Notes: generated by a model from the sequence alone, not told the origin. Shown: positions 23,918-32,954, counted from the stretch's first letter. The stretch: 39,032 bases of DNA from Candidatus Babeliales bacterium (GCA_020050795.1 JAGVKD010000017.1:1-39032); one strand, 5' to 3'. Translations and numbers: made by a program.

Positions 23918-25888
23918 ATGTTTATTCAAGTTCAATTGCTCACCGGATTTTCAAAACCATTGTGGTACAAAGTGCCTGTGCATCTTGCGCATATGCGCTT
24001 GCACAACACGATCATTCAAGTGCCGTTGCGCAATCAGATTGTGCCTGCTGTGGTTATCAGTGAATTTGAACACCATCCCAACGTCCCATTTGAGATTAAG
24101 GAACTGTCAGGTATTGAACCATTCCCTCCTGACATTCATTATTTGCCGTTCATCCAAAAATTAAGCACTTACTATCAACTTGAGCAACTGCACTTTATAA
24201 AACGCATCAAGAAATTTTTGGCGCAAGAAGAGGTGAATGAACGCGTACCGAAAAATAATTCTGCTATCGAATATAAAACAAAATTAGTCACACTCACTCC
24301 TGAACAAAAGACCGTGGTAGATTTTTTGCTACCGCATATAGCGCAGAACAAATTCATGCCTACGGTTTTGCATGGGGTAACTGGCTCAGGAAAAACGGAA
24401 GTTTATAAAGAGCTGATCAAGCAGGCAATTGCGCACAACAAAACTGCACTACTCTTATTGCCGGAAGTAACGCTCGCAACCACCTTTGCTCATCGCTTGC
24501 GCGCTGAATTGCCTGAAGAAATTACTATTCATAGTTTTCACTCAGCAGTATCGCCAAAAGAGAAACGCCATTTGTGGCAAAGTTTAGTGGAACAAAAACC
24601 GCTGCTCATTATCGGCGTGCATCTGCCCGTTTTGCTTCCGATTAGTAATCTTGGTGTGATCATCGTTGATGAAGAGCATGAAGTTGGGTATCAAGAAAAA
24701 AAACATCCAAAAATTAACAGTAAAGAAGCTGCACTTATGCGTGCGCAGCTTCATAACATTCCCATTCTTCTTGGTTCTGCAACACCTTCGATGCAGACAT
24801 TGTATAATGTCAAAACGCGCAACTGGCATTTCTTTGAACTTAAAAAGCGATTTGCCGGCTCATTTCCAACGGTGAGAACCGTGTTGCTTTCTGATAAAAA
24901 ACAGCGCAAAAATTTTTGGATAAGCCAGATCTTGCTCAAAGCAATAGAAGATCGTTTGTGCAAAAAAGAACAGACTATTATTTTTTTGAATCGCCGCGGT
25001 TTTAGTTTTTTTGTGCAATGCAAAGCTTGCAGCTTTATTTTTGCATGCAACACCTGTTCGGTGAGCTTAACGCTCCATGCGCATAATCAACTCAGTTGCC
25101 ACTACTGCGATTTTGCCATGGTGCTGCCCCCCAAATGCACTAAATGCGCTGCGCATGAAGAACAATTTTTGAAAAAAGGTATTGGTACACAGCAAGTAGT
25201 TTCGATTCTGAATACACTATTTCCCACCGCGCGCATCGCACGTGCTGATTTGGATACCACCACCAACAAGAAAAAATGGCAGCAGACTATTCAGGAATTT
25301 GAGCACGGTGAGCTTGATATTTTGGTCGGCACACAAACAATCACCAAGGGATATCATTTTCCATATGTGACGCTTGTTGGCATTTTGTGGGCAGATTTGA
25401 ATTTGCACTTTCCGATTTATAATGCGGGTGAAATCACGCTTCAGCAACTGATTCAAGTTGCCGGACGCGCGGGACGTCAAAAAGATGGTAGCGAAGTGAT
25501 TGTGCAAGCGATGGGCGAACATCAGATATTTCAGTTTTTGAATGAAGTGGATTATCCAAAATTTTATGATGCAGAATTGGCAGTGCGCCAAGAATTGAGC
25601 TATCCACCCTGCGGACGGTTGGCAGAAATTGAACTCAAGCACACTGATGAAGAGACGATTGAAAGAGAAGCGCAAACAATTGCAGCACAATTATTTGCTG
25701 AATGTTTGCAAGGAACGGTGTCTGCACGCGTGCTTGGCCCGGCAAAGCCGCCGGTGCACAAAGTGAAGAATTGGTTTAGCAGAAAGATTTATATCAAGAG
25801 TCCTCAGATGGGCGATATTATCCGCTTGTATCAAATGATTGATCAGAGAAAATTCACCAGCTTTATCTATTTTACGCCCAATCCATAA
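23918..25888 (+). CDS. priA: Primosomal replication restart helicase PriA
   Basis: PriA recognises abandoned replication forks and reloads the replisome. The 656-residue protein has an N-terminal fork-binding domain (about 1-105), helicase Walker A HGVTGSGKTEVY (about 152-163), the DEEH box in IIVDEEHEVGYQ, LLGSATPSMQTL, the zinc-binding insertion with eight Cys (CKACSFIFACNTC, then SCHYCDFA and CTKCAAHE), motif V GTQTITKGYHFPYVTLVGIL and motif VI QVAGRAGRQ. It is slightly shorter than E. coli PriA (732). The ATG at 23918 is the family-consistent start, apparently on a leaderless transcript. A bidirectional terminator follows. Confidence 0.96.
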   Translation: MFIQVQLLTGFSKPLWYKVPVHLAHMRLHNTIIQVPLRNQIVPAVVISEFEHHPNVPFEIKELSGIEPFPPDIHYLPFIQKLSTYYQLEQLHFIKRIKKFLAQEEVNERVPKNNSAIEYKTKLVTLTPEQKTVVDFLLPHIAQNKFMPTVLHGVTGSGKTEVYKELIKQAIAHNKTALLLLPEVTLATTFAHRLRAELPEEITIHSFHSAVSPKEKRHLWQSLVEQKPLLIIGVHLPVLLPISNLGVIIVDEEHEVGYQEKKHPKINSKEAALMRAQLHNIPILLGSATPSMQTLYNVKTRNWHFFELKKRFAGSFPTVRTVLLSDKKQRKNFWISQILLKAIEDRLCKKEQTIIFLNRRGFSFFVQCKACSFIFACNTCSVSLTLHAHNQLSCHYCDFAMVLPPKCTKCAAHEEQFLKKGIGTQQVVSILNTLFPTARIARADLDTTTNKKKWQQTIQEFEHGELDILVGTQTITKGYHFPYVTLVGILWADLNLHFPIYNAGEITLQQLIQVAGRAGRQKDGSEVIVQAMGEHQIFQFLNEVDYPKFYDAELAVRQELSYPPCGRLAEIELKHTDEETIEREAQTIAAQLFAECLQGTVSARVLGPAKPPVHKVKNWFSRKIYIKSPQMGDIIRLYQMIDQRKFTSFIYFTPNP

Positions 25889-25899
25889 TCTCATCATCT

Positions 25900-25939
25900 A
25901 AATTAAAAAGCCGACCCTTATGAGTCGGCTTTTTAATTT
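25900..25939. terminator. Bidirectional terminator between priA and the Cys-rich protein gene
   Basis: The perfect 16-base arms AAATTAAAAAGCCGAC/GTCGGCTTTTTAATTT surround an eight-base loop. A/T tracts on both sides serve the convergent genes. Confidence 0.9.
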
Positions 25940-25954
25940 TATAGGATCTATCTT

Positions 25955-26524
25955 TTATTTTCTTTGTGTGAAATTATGGCAAGCGCTACATGAGGAACCT
26001 GATTCATCTTCATCATCTGCCAAGAATAATTCTTCTTCATCTGGCAGGCCATCCAAACCATCTACTTCTTCATCATCACCATTACGCGCGGAGCAAGATT
26101 CTTCACGCAATGAACATGGGCAGTTACCTTTATAACGCGTTACACAAGCGCAGTTTTCACCGCAGCGTGTGGTGTGATTGCCATCGCTCATATTGACCGA
26201 AATTTCTCCATGGATGCCCTCAGCTGATGAGCTACGCGCTGTGCTGAAAATGTCTGCAAGCGCCGCGGGCCAAGCTATCCCATCATTGACTGCTCGCAAA
26301 GACTTGGTTGTTTTTTGGAGCACCGCTTCCCATGCTTTCGCATCATGGCCACTTTCGGTGCGATCTTTATACAGGACCACACTGAATTCAATCATGGCGA
26401 TATTTTCTGCCGACTTGCCAAGATTCGATTCCAAAAGATCTGCCACTTCTTGGCCTGACTGATTCGCGGCAACGAGCGGTGCGCATGCAAATAATGCTGC
26501 AAGCGAAATAATATTCAATTTCAT
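25955..26524 (-). CDS. Exported protein with a Cys-rich cluster and acidic tail
   Basis: The product is 189 residues from ATG 26522-26524 (MKLNIISLAALFACAPLVAA before NQSG). The first 110 mature residues are helical (VADLLESNLGKSAENIAMIE, AWEAVLQKTTKSLRAVNDG). Then comes CGENCACVTRYKGNCPCS with further Cys (EESCS), an acidic stretch (DDEEVDGLDGLPDEEELFLA), and a final CSACH. The cluster could bind metal or form tight disulfides. No family recognised. It faces priA and shares its terminator. Confidence 0.68.
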   Translation of the reverse strand: MKLNIISLAALFACAPLVAANQSGQEVADLLESNLGKSAENIAMIEFSVVLYKDRTESGHDAKAWEAVLQKTTKSLRAVNDGIAWPAALADIFSTARSSSAEGIHGEISVNMSDGNHTTRCGENCACVTRYKGNCPCSLREESCSARNGDDEEVDGLDGLPDEEELFLADDEDESGSSCSACHNFTQRK

Positions 26525-26602
26525 AAAACTCCTTTTGAGTGATGTATCGTTATTCAAAATTGCCACACTAGTAAAACATGAATTACATACGAACTCAAAA
26601 GC

Positions 26603-27148
26603 TTAGCGTACGAAAAAGTAGGCGCGATAGTGCTTCAATTCTGCGATTGATTCACGAATATCAGCTAATGCTCTATGCGTGTCGCTCTTTTTAAATAGTG
26701 CTTGTTTACTCTGTGGATACCAACTATTGACTAACCCTTTCACGGTAGAAACATCGATTAAACGATAATGAAGGTAGTCAGTAATTGATGGCATATGTTT
26801 GATTAAAAAAGCACGATCGCTCCAAATACTATTGCCAGCCAATCGAGCAGTTCCCTTCTCACAATATCTTTTGATAAATTCCAATGTTTTTTTCTCAGCG
26901 TGATCTTGTGATGTGGTCGCTGTTTCAATACTTTTGAGTAATCCTGTTTTTGTGTGCAAATTTTTCACCCATGGATCAATGGTTGAAAGTCTTTCTTGCG
27001 ATTGATGAATGATGAACACAGGACCTTCTTCGATCACATTGAGTTGATGATCGGTAATGATAGTGGCGATCTCGAGAATCACATGCTCATCTGGAATGAG
27101 CCCTGTCATCTCAAGGTCAATCCACACAAAACAATCTGAACGTTGCAT
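26603..27148 (-). CDS. orn: Oligoribonuclease
   Basis: Orn degrades two- to five-base RNA fragments to nucleotides and is the last step in RNA decay. It is a DEDDh exonuclease: FVWIDLEMTGL (D and E), the second Asp in NSIWSDRAFLIKHMP, and HRALADIRESIAELKHYR (H and last D). RLIDVSTVKGLVNSWYP is the family's fourth marker. From the ATG at 27146-27148 it has 181 residues, the family length; the ATG 15 codons earlier lacks a ribosome site. It is divergent from the ddl gene with about 90 bases between. Confidence 0.94.
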   Translation of the reverse strand: MQRSDCFVWIDLEMTGLIPDEHVILEIATIITDHQLNVIEEGPVFIIHQSQERLSTIDPWVKNLHTKTGLLKSIETATTSQDHAEKKTLEFIKRYCEKGTARLAGNSIWSDRAFLIKHMPSITDYLHYRLIDVSTVKGLVNSWYPQSKQALFKKSDTHRALADIRESIAELKHYRAYFFVR

Positions 27149-27237
27149 AATATCTTCACCCTTGCATAATAACGTAGTATTCTTAGTGACCATTTAAGTT
27201 TAAACATCAAAGCATATACAAAACAAGGACTGTGGTC

Positions 27238-29448
27238 GTGCATAAATTACGCGTCGGTGTTCTGATGGGGGGAAAATCAGTCGAACGTGAAGTTTCATTC
27301 AACTCCGGCCGCACCATTTGCGATCACTTGGATACAACACGTTACGAAATAATTCCACTCTTTCAAGCACACGATGGCACGCTCTACATTCTGCCCTGGC
27401 ATTTTTTGCATCGGGGAAAAATTAGTGATTTTGTACACCGCCTTGCACATGAAGCACAGTCCATTGCATGGGATGATTTAAAAAGTATAATCGATTTTGT
27501 ATATATCGCAGTGCATGGCCGCTTTGCAGAAGATGGCACTCTTCAAGGGTTTTTAGAAGTTCTCGGCATTCCCTATCTGGGCTCAGGTGTTTTTTCCAGC
27601 GCTCTTTCCATGGATAAAATTCGGCAAAAAATATTTTTGCAAAATGCCGGCATCGCGGTACCGAAAGATGTTTCACTCAATGCACACAAAGCATTGCATG
27701 CCCATGAACACAAAGATTCTATTCTTGCCGACTTGCACAAAAAAAATATTTCCTTTCCGTGTGTGGTCAAACCATTTCAGGAAGGCTCCAGCTTGGGCAT
27801 TCAGATGGTGCACTCGGCTGAAGCATTATGTGATGCGATTGTACACGCATGCACTGTTGATGCAACGCGCATTCAAGATGTTCTCATTGAAGAAAAAATT
27901 GAAGGGATGGAATTTACCTGCATAATTCTGGTCGATTATCATACCGGCAATTACATTCCATTACCGCCAACTGAAGTTGTGCCAGAAAAAGGTAGTGATA
28001 TTTTTGATTACGAACAAAAATATATGCCCGGTCGCGCAACCAAATTTACCCCACCACGCTGTGAACAAAAAGTCATTGATGCTATCCACCAAACATGCAT
28101 CAAAACCATGCAGGCCCTGAATATGACCACCATTGGGCGAACTGATGGCTTTGTGCAGGCTGATGGAACAGTAGTCATTGTTGATCCCAATACTCTCTCT
28201 GGTATGGCGCCAAGCAGCTTCTTCTTTCGCGAAGCAGCAGAAATTGGTATGAGCCACACACAATTGATTAATCACTTAATCGAAACAGAACTGGAGCAGT
28301 ACGGCATGTTGCAGGCAATTAAACAAGCAGAGCAGGCGCAAGAAAAAAGAGAGCACACAAAAAAAATACGTGTTGCTGTGCTCATGGGTGGCAACTCAAA
28401 CGAGCGGGAAATTTCACTCGAATCGGGACGCAATATTAGCTATAAATTGTCTCCGCATAAATATGACGTACTTCCCATTTTTGTTTCCGATACCATGCAT
28501 TTATTTTCACTCACGCAAGCACAACTGGTGCGCAACTCCACCAAAGAGATCGCAAAAGAACTCACCAAAGAGCAGCAGCTTCGCTGGCAAGATCTGCCCA
28601 CGATTGCTGATTTTGTTTTCATTGGGTTACATGGCGGCGCGGGAGAAAATGGATCGGTGCAAGGCACCCTCGAAATGCTTGGCATTGCCTACAATGGATC
28701 ATCTGTGCTGGCCAGCGCACTTTGTATGGACAAGTATAAAACGAATGAATTTTTGCTGCGTAATGGATTTGAAATCCCACAACACATGCTCATCGAAAAA
28801 AAAGAGTGGGAGTCTGATCAAAAAAGTATTCTTTCAAAAATCAACTCACACATTCCTTTTCCAATTATTGTCAAACCGCATGATGATGGCTGCAGTGTGA
28901 TGGTGCAAAAAGCACGCAATGCAACAGATTTAGTGGAGGCCATTAACACCCTCTTTGCCAATAACAAAACAAGTGCATTGATTGAAGAATGCATTATCGG
29001 AATGGAACTGACAGTCGGCGTCATTGGCAATGAGGAACCACAAGCATTGCCACCGAGTCAGGCAGTGACGACTGCTGATGTGCTTTCCATGCAGGAAAAA
29101 TTTTTACCCGGTGCGGGTGAAAATCAGACGCCAGCGCCCCTTTCCAAACAGGCGACCAACCTTGTGCAGCGAACAATGGAACAGGTCTATACAACTATTG
29201 GCTGCGTAGGGTATGCACGAATCGATTGCTTCTATCAGACTCAGGAACAAAGTCCAACGGGTAAGGAACGTGTGGTCATCATCGAAATAAATACGCTACC
29301 AGGAATGACCCCTGCAACCTGCATTTTCCATCAGGCGGCCGAAATCGGAATCAAGCCTATGGACTTTGTGGATCACATTATCCAACTTGGAATGCAAAAG
29401 CACACGCAAGCACAGATCTCTACTGCTGCAAAAACCGTGTCAATTTGA
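27238..29448 (+). CDS. Tandem-fused D-alanine-D-alanine ligase (two Ddl modules)
   Basis: Ddl joins two D-Ala for peptidoglycan. This 736-residue protein has two complete Ddl-like modules (about 1-350 and 372-730), each starting VGVLMGGKSVEREVS or VAVLMGGNSNEREISLESGR and containing HGRFAEDGTLQG or HGGAGENGSVQG. Module 1 keeps the Ser loop EGSSLG (about 182) and lid DYEQKYM but has DPNTLSGM (about 316) where EINTLPGM is usual. Module 2 keeps EINTLPGM (about 683) but has DDGCSVMV (about 549) for the Ser loop and LSMQEKF for the lid. Each therefore lacks what the other retains. Ddl is normally a homodimer of about 310-370 residues. I chose the GTG at 27238, eight bases after AAGGA. Confidence 0.9.
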   Translation: MHKLRVGVLMGGKSVEREVSFNSGRTICDHLDTTRYEIIPLFQAHDGTLYILPWHFLHRGKISDFVHRLAHEAQSIAWDDLKSIIDFVYIAVHGRFAEDGTLQGFLEVLGIPYLGSGVFSSALSMDKIRQKIFLQNAGIAVPKDVSLNAHKALHAHEHKDSILADLHKKNISFPCVVKPFQEGSSLGIQMVHSAEALCDAIVHACTVDATRIQDVLIEEKIEGMEFTCIILVDYHTGNYIPLPPTEVVPEKGSDIFDYEQKYMPGRATKFTPPRCEQKVIDAIHQTCIKTMQALNMTTIGRTDGFVQADGTVVIVDPNTLSGMAPSSFFFREAAEIGMSHTQLINHLIETELEQYGMLQAIKQAEQAQEKREHTKKIRVAVLMGGNSNEREISLESGRNISYKLSPHKYDVLPIFVSDTMHLFSLTQAQLVRNSTKEIAKELTKEQQLRWQDLPTIADFVFIGLHGGAGENGSVQGTLEMLGIAYNGSSVLASALCMDKYKTNEFLLRNGFEIPQHMLIEKKEWESDQKSILSKINSHIPFPIIVKPHDDGCSVMVQKARNATDLVEAINTLFANNKTSALIEECIIGMELTVGVIGNEEPQALPPSQAVTTADVLSMQEKFLPGAGENQTPAPLSKQATNLVQRTMEQVYTTIGCVGYARIDCFYQTQEQSPTGKERVVIIEINTLPGMTPATCIFHQAAEIGIKPMDFVDHIIQLGMQKHTQAQISTAAKTVSI

Positions 29449-29632
29449 CCAAAAAACCCTTTTCAGGCAGAATATAAGGATCACATTCCAAAGATTAGCT
29501 TTAGGGGTTAATTAGGGCGAATTTCATTTTCAACTAGAAAACCCTATCATTAGATTTAGTACCTCTGCTATAGCTTTATAAGTTGTTTTACCACATGGCT
29601 ATGGTGGACAAGTATCGAAACAAGGAATATTG
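29449..29632. other. Intergenic region with no recognised gene
   Basis: About 180 bases between the ddl fusion and the next gene. AT-rich words near 29545-29580 could include a promoter. I see no terminator of normal strength after the ddl gene. Confidence 0.3.
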
Positions 29633-30208
29633 ATGCCTAATCACAGAAAATTGATTCTGTTAATGTGCTTATTTTTATGCTCTGCACAAACATGGAATAT
29701 GGAAGGCGAAGAGAAAATGTCCATTCGTGAAGGGCTTGTCACCTTCATCGAAAGTAAACGCAAAGATGCCTATGACAACGTGGATCGAACAGGGCTGAGT
29801 ATCCTTGCGTGGGGCGCAGGCTATGGAGATGTTCAAAGGGAAGACCTCCTTCTTTTACTCGATTTTGTACCGGCAAAAAAAGAAGACATTCGTGAGCTCA
29901 TTAGCGAGAAATGGAAACCTGATGAATCCCTTTCGCAAGAACGTAAAAAAGCTTGGCAGGGAAAAACATACCCAGAAGTTGTTGCCTATCTTAAAGAATG
30001 CAAAGTGAAAAGGCTTCAACAATTAGTTGGTAGAGAAGTAAGAAAAGATGAAATTTATGCAACCCTGCGCAGTGACGCCCTTTCGCCAGACAAGGCGCGT
30101 GAGATTATTCTGCAAGATTTAGCAGATCTTCATATGTTTGAAACCCAAATTCAAAAACGATCTTACTTTGGACGATTAAGCGGATTATGGAACGGTAATA
30201 AAAATTAA
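29633..30208 (+). CDS. Exported protein of unknown function
   Basis: The product is 191 residues; ATG 29633 has AAGGA six bases upstream. The signal peptide MPNHRKLILLMCLFLCSAQT with WN is followed by MEGEEKM. The mature part is helical and charged. The segment LLLLDFVPAKKEDIRELISE resembles the region just after the ankyrin repeats of the 8413 gene (LLTFIPLDKHQEMRANIRGL), so it may be a relative of the ankyrin protein's C-terminal part; similarity is weak. The stop codon overlaps that of the convergent methyltransferase gene by four bases (TTAA). Confidence 0.7.
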   Translation: MPNHRKLILLMCLFLCSAQTWNMEGEEKMSIREGLVTFIESKRKDAYDNVDRTGLSILAWGAGYGDVQREDLLLLLDFVPAKKEDIRELISEKWKPDESLSQERKKAWQGKTYPEVVAYLKECKVKRLQQLVGREVRKDEIYATLRSDALSPDKAREIILQDLADLHMFETQIQKRSYFGRLSGLWNGNKN

Positions 30209-30867
30209 GGAATCTGCAATTCGATAGCTTCTGAATTACGAACTGCTTTTCGTACCCACTGCAATAAAAGATTTTGGCGCTCTGATTCTGTCAGGCGCCA
30301 TTTTATTTTGGAATCATGCAGACGCGTCATAATGTTCTGCAAACAAATGGCAACACTGACCGAAACATTAAAGCTCTCGGTGAAGCCAAACATGGGAATC
30401 ACAACATGCTCATCCGCTTGTTCCATCATTGCCTGACTCAATCCCGAATATTCTGAACCAAAAAAAAGAGCCAATTTCGTCGTGATGTTCAAATCTGGCA
30501 ATGGCGTGGCACTATCTCCTGGCATGGTAGCCACAATCCGATAGCCATCCTTTTTAAGTTTATTGATACAGTCGAGAATATTTCTATACCGATGCATATC
30601 AAGCCACTTTGATGCACCCATCGCAACACCGGACATCAACACAAAAGGATTGCGACTTTCCACCACGTGCAGATCCTGCACACCCAAAATATCACATGAA
30701 CGCAGCACTGCACTTGCATTATGTGGCTGGAACATATCCTCAAGCACTACAGTCAGATGGCGCGTACGCCAATCGATAACCTGTTCCATTTTCTGTTTTT
30801 TATGTTCGGATACAAAAGAAAAAAGGTGCTCGAGCACCTTTTGCTTCTTGTCTTGTTCAGAATTCAT
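30205..30867 (-). CDS. TrmH/SpoU-family tRNA or rRNA 2'-O-methyltransferase
   Basis: SpoU enzymes transfer a methyl group from SAM to a ribose 2'-OH of tRNA or rRNA using a knotted fold. The 220-residue protein has motif 1 (HNASAVLRSCDILGVQDLHV), motif 2 (LALFFGSEYSGLS) and motif 3 (IPMFGFTESFNVSVSVAICL), followed by the C-terminal helical extension typical of TrmH. That makes tRNA Gm18 methylation the likeliest activity, but it is not proven. The ATG at 30865-30867 overlaps the stop of the upstream gene by one base (TGATG), indicating coupled translation. Confidence 0.88.
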   Translation of the reverse strand: MNSEQDKKQKVLEHLFSFVSEHKKQKMEQVIDWRTRHLTVVLEDMFQPHNASAVLRSCDILGVQDLHVVESRNPFVLMSGVAMGASKWLDMHRYRNILDCINKLKKDGYRIVATMPGDSATPLPDLNITTKLALFFGSEYSGLSQAMMEQADEHVVIPMFGFTESFNVSVSVAICLQNIMTRLHDSKIKWRLTESERQNLLLQWVRKAVRNSEAIELQIP

Positions 30868-31328
30868 CAGAACAAATATCCAACGGTCATCCAAATGCCG
30901 CCATAACTCACTACTGCCGCAATGCCATTGCTGATCAGCGCAACAAAGAAAAATGGCAGAACGCGAACAATGCCAAAAAGTTGTAGCACAAAAAAGAAGA
31001 ATGTTTGGAAGAAAAGAAAAATGGCACCAAGCCATAAATTTGCCATCATAACCTGTGTTGCTGTTAAGTTTGCCGAAATAATCGTTTGAGTGTATTCCCA
31101 CTGGAGCATATTAATCATCACACCAATCACGAACCCTGAAAATGCGGCCAATGCAAAAAGATGTGATCCGACTGCTAGTAAGGAAGCTCGTAAAAAACTT
31201 CCCGAAGAAAATAAACGCAAACACATAAACATTATACCGGTCGAAAGAAAGATGTGGCTCCAATCAAATGTGAATGCCCACAACCATTCAGATAATAAAA
31301 AATCGCCTATGCGATGACTTATGGACAT
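30867..31328 (-). CDS. Small polytopic membrane protein, translationally coupled to the methyltransferase
   Basis: The product is 153 residues from ATG 31326-31328 (MSISHRIGDF), with AAGGGG upstream. There are four hydrophobic segments (HIFLSTGIMFMCLRLF, FALAAFSGFVIGVMINML, LWLGAIFLFFQTFFFFVLQL, VLPFFFVALISNGIAAVVSY). No charged catalytic pattern is visible and no family recognised. Its stop codon overlaps the start of the SpoU gene, so the two are made together. Confidence 0.72.
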   Translation of the reverse strand: MSISHRIGDFLLSEWLWAFTFDWSHIFLSTGIMFMCLRLFSSGSFLRASLLAVGSHLFALAAFSGFVIGVMINMLQWEYTQTIISANLTATQVMMANLWLGAIFLFFQTFFFFVLQLFGIVRVLPFFFVALISNGIAAVVSYGGIWMTVGYLF

Positions 31329-31497
31329 ACCATACCCCTTTCTCAATTTTTTATTTGACACCCAATCTTACAAAAGTCCGCCTACATACATCAAGACCTG
31401 GAAATGGTAGTAGGATAATTGATCGAGTTCAGGACATGTGATACAGTAGTTCGGGTTTATAAATACTATACCAATTACATATAAAAAGGGAGTTCTA

Positions 31498-32397
31498 ATG
31501 ATAAAGCCCTTAGCGTCCTACGATACCATACGAACGTATCACGAAACAGTAACCGCGCTCAGAGATTTTTTCCTCCAGCGCGGTTTTTTAGAAGTTAATC
31601 CTCAATCTCGCCGTAGCATCCTTGCCGCTTGCGAAGATCCCAAAACAATATCGACCTACAAATTCGCTGGCGTTACCTGGCCTCTGCCACAAACAGGACA
31701 AATGTGGCTTGAACACGATCTTCTGACGAACCCCGATGTGCCCGGGGTTTTTTGTTCCACAACAAGCTACCGTGATGAACCAAATCCCATCGCGGAACGT
31801 CACATGAATATATTTCCTATGTTTGAATTTGAATCACGGGGCGACATGCACACGCTTCAAAAAACAATGGAAGATCTTTTTGAATGGCTCGGCTTTGGTC
31901 CACGTGATCAGTATCGAGAAGGTGATTACGATTTTATCGCCAATTATTACGGTGCAAAAATGGATATTTCTGCAGAACAAGAAATGAAAATATGGCCTGA
32001 TTTTGGGCCCGTCTTTTTTCTGAAAAATTTTCCTCTTGGCACAAGCCCATTTTGGAACATGAAAAAAGTGGGCGGTTACTCGAATAAGATTGATGCCATT
32101 CTTTATGGCATGGAAACAATTGGATCGGCAGAACGTAGCTCTGACCCACTTGAAATGCGCGAGCAGTTTCATAGCATCAGCGATGGCATGTATGCAGATA
32201 TTTTATACCACCTTTTTGGCAAAGATCGTGTAGAACGAGAACTTGATGAATATTTAAGTCTCAATTTCTTTCCACGCTTTGGCGGTGGCATTGGCGTGAA
32301 TCGCATGATTCGCGCGATGAGTTTGCTTCATGGAGAAAACGAATCGTGGAATGGTGCTTGGAAAACAAGTGGCCCACAATCTCGACTACAACTCTAA
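31498..32397 (+). CDS. Stand-alone class II aminoacyl-tRNA synthetase-like core (AsnRS/AspRS type)
   Basis: The 299-residue protein is only the catalytic core of the AsnRS/AspRS subgroup: DFFLQRGFLEVNP (motif 1 region), FCSTTSYRDEPNPIAERHMN (motif 2 with the Arg and Glu), and a C-terminal FGGGIGVNRMIRAMSLLHG (motif 3; Asn where Asp is common, Arg kept). GMETIGSAERSS in the middle corresponds to the G-E-x-x-S-G-x-E-R region. The N-terminal OB-fold that binds the anticodon is missing, so it is not expected to charge tRNA alone. Archaeal paralogues of this architecture make asparagine from aspartate (AS-AR), the best analogy; PoxA/EpmA-like protein modification is another option. Confidence 0.82.
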   Translation: MIKPLASYDTIRTYHETVTALRDFFLQRGFLEVNPQSRRSILAACEDPKTISTYKFAGVTWPLPQTGQMWLEHDLLTNPDVPGVFCSTTSYRDEPNPIAERHMNIFPMFEFESRGDMHTLQKTMEDLFEWLGFGPRDQYREGDYDFIANYYGAKMDISAEQEMKIWPDFGPVFFLKNFPLGTSPFWNMKKVGGYSNKIDAILYGMETIGSAERSSDPLEMREQFHSISDGMYADILYHLFGKDRVERELDEYLSLNFFPRFGGGIGVNRMIRAMSLLHGENESWNGAWKTSGPQSRLQL

Positions 32398-32440
32398 AAA
32401 ATAAGAAGGCCCCGTACAAATTCGGGGCCTTCTTATTTTT
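32396..32440. terminator. Bidirectional terminator between convergent genes
   Basis: Perfect 18-base arms (AAATAAGAAGGCCCCG and complement) flank a nine-base loop with A and T tracts on both sides. It serves the synthetase-like gene and the exported gene at 32440. Confidence 0.92.
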
Positions 32441-32799
32441 TATTCCGCTCGTTTATATCTAATTTTTTTTCCATCAATGGTGAATGAAAATCCATTCGCC
32501 GATAATTCTTTTTGGAACAATTCATCTTGCGTAATCAGTTGAGTGCCGAGCGCTCTAAAGCTCGCAGCCTCGGGAACCACTGAATACACAATAGCTTCTT
32601 GACCATTACTGCTTTTCCGGGGAGGATTGCCAAGAACTTTTAAACGCAACTTCTCTTGGTCATTTGATAATACCTTGAGTCCTGCAATAACATAACGAGT
32701 ATCGAATGAGTGCTCTGGTATGTACGCATTATCCTGCTCATACATACTCATTAGAATTGAAGATGAAGAAAGAAATAAAAGAGAAAGAAGAATACGCAT
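32440..32799 (-). CDS. Small exported protein of unknown function
   Basis: The product is 119 residues from ATG 32797-32799, which has a consensus AGGAGG six bases upstream; the longer frame upstream has no such site. The signal peptide MRILLSLLFLSSSSILMS precedes MYEQDN. The mature part has short beta-like segments (TRYVIAGLKVLSNDQEKLRL, GFSFTIDGKKIRYKRAE). No family recognised. Confidence 0.7.
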   Translation of the reverse strand: MRILLSLLFLSSSSILMSMYEQDNAYIPEHSFDTRYVIAGLKVLSNDQEKLRLKVLGNPPRKSSNGQEAIVYSVVPEAASFRALGTQLITQDELFQKELSANGFSFTIDGKKIRYKRAE

Positions 32800-32889
32800 A
32801 ACGATCCTCCTGCTTTGGAAAAGTGATATACCGCCTTGTTCTAACACAAGAGATATGTAACGCGCAAATACCTTCTCCATTTTATTGGT

Positions 32890-32927
32890 AAAAATAAAAA
32901 GAGCCCCGATTAATGGGACTCTTTTTA
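32890..32927 (-). terminator. Intrinsic terminator of the 32955 gene
   Basis: On the minus strand AGAGTCCC pairs with GGGGCTCT (one U-G pair) around ATTAATC, followed by five T and more T after one A. It lies 28 bases past the stop codon at 32955. Confidence 0.8.
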
Positions 32928-32954
32928 ACGCCATGATTTAATTTTTTGAGAAAG

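Noticed and set aside
23746-24063. Plus-strand open frame running into priA
   Set aside because: It crosses the small-RNA terminator and overlaps priA in another frame, with no ribosome site.
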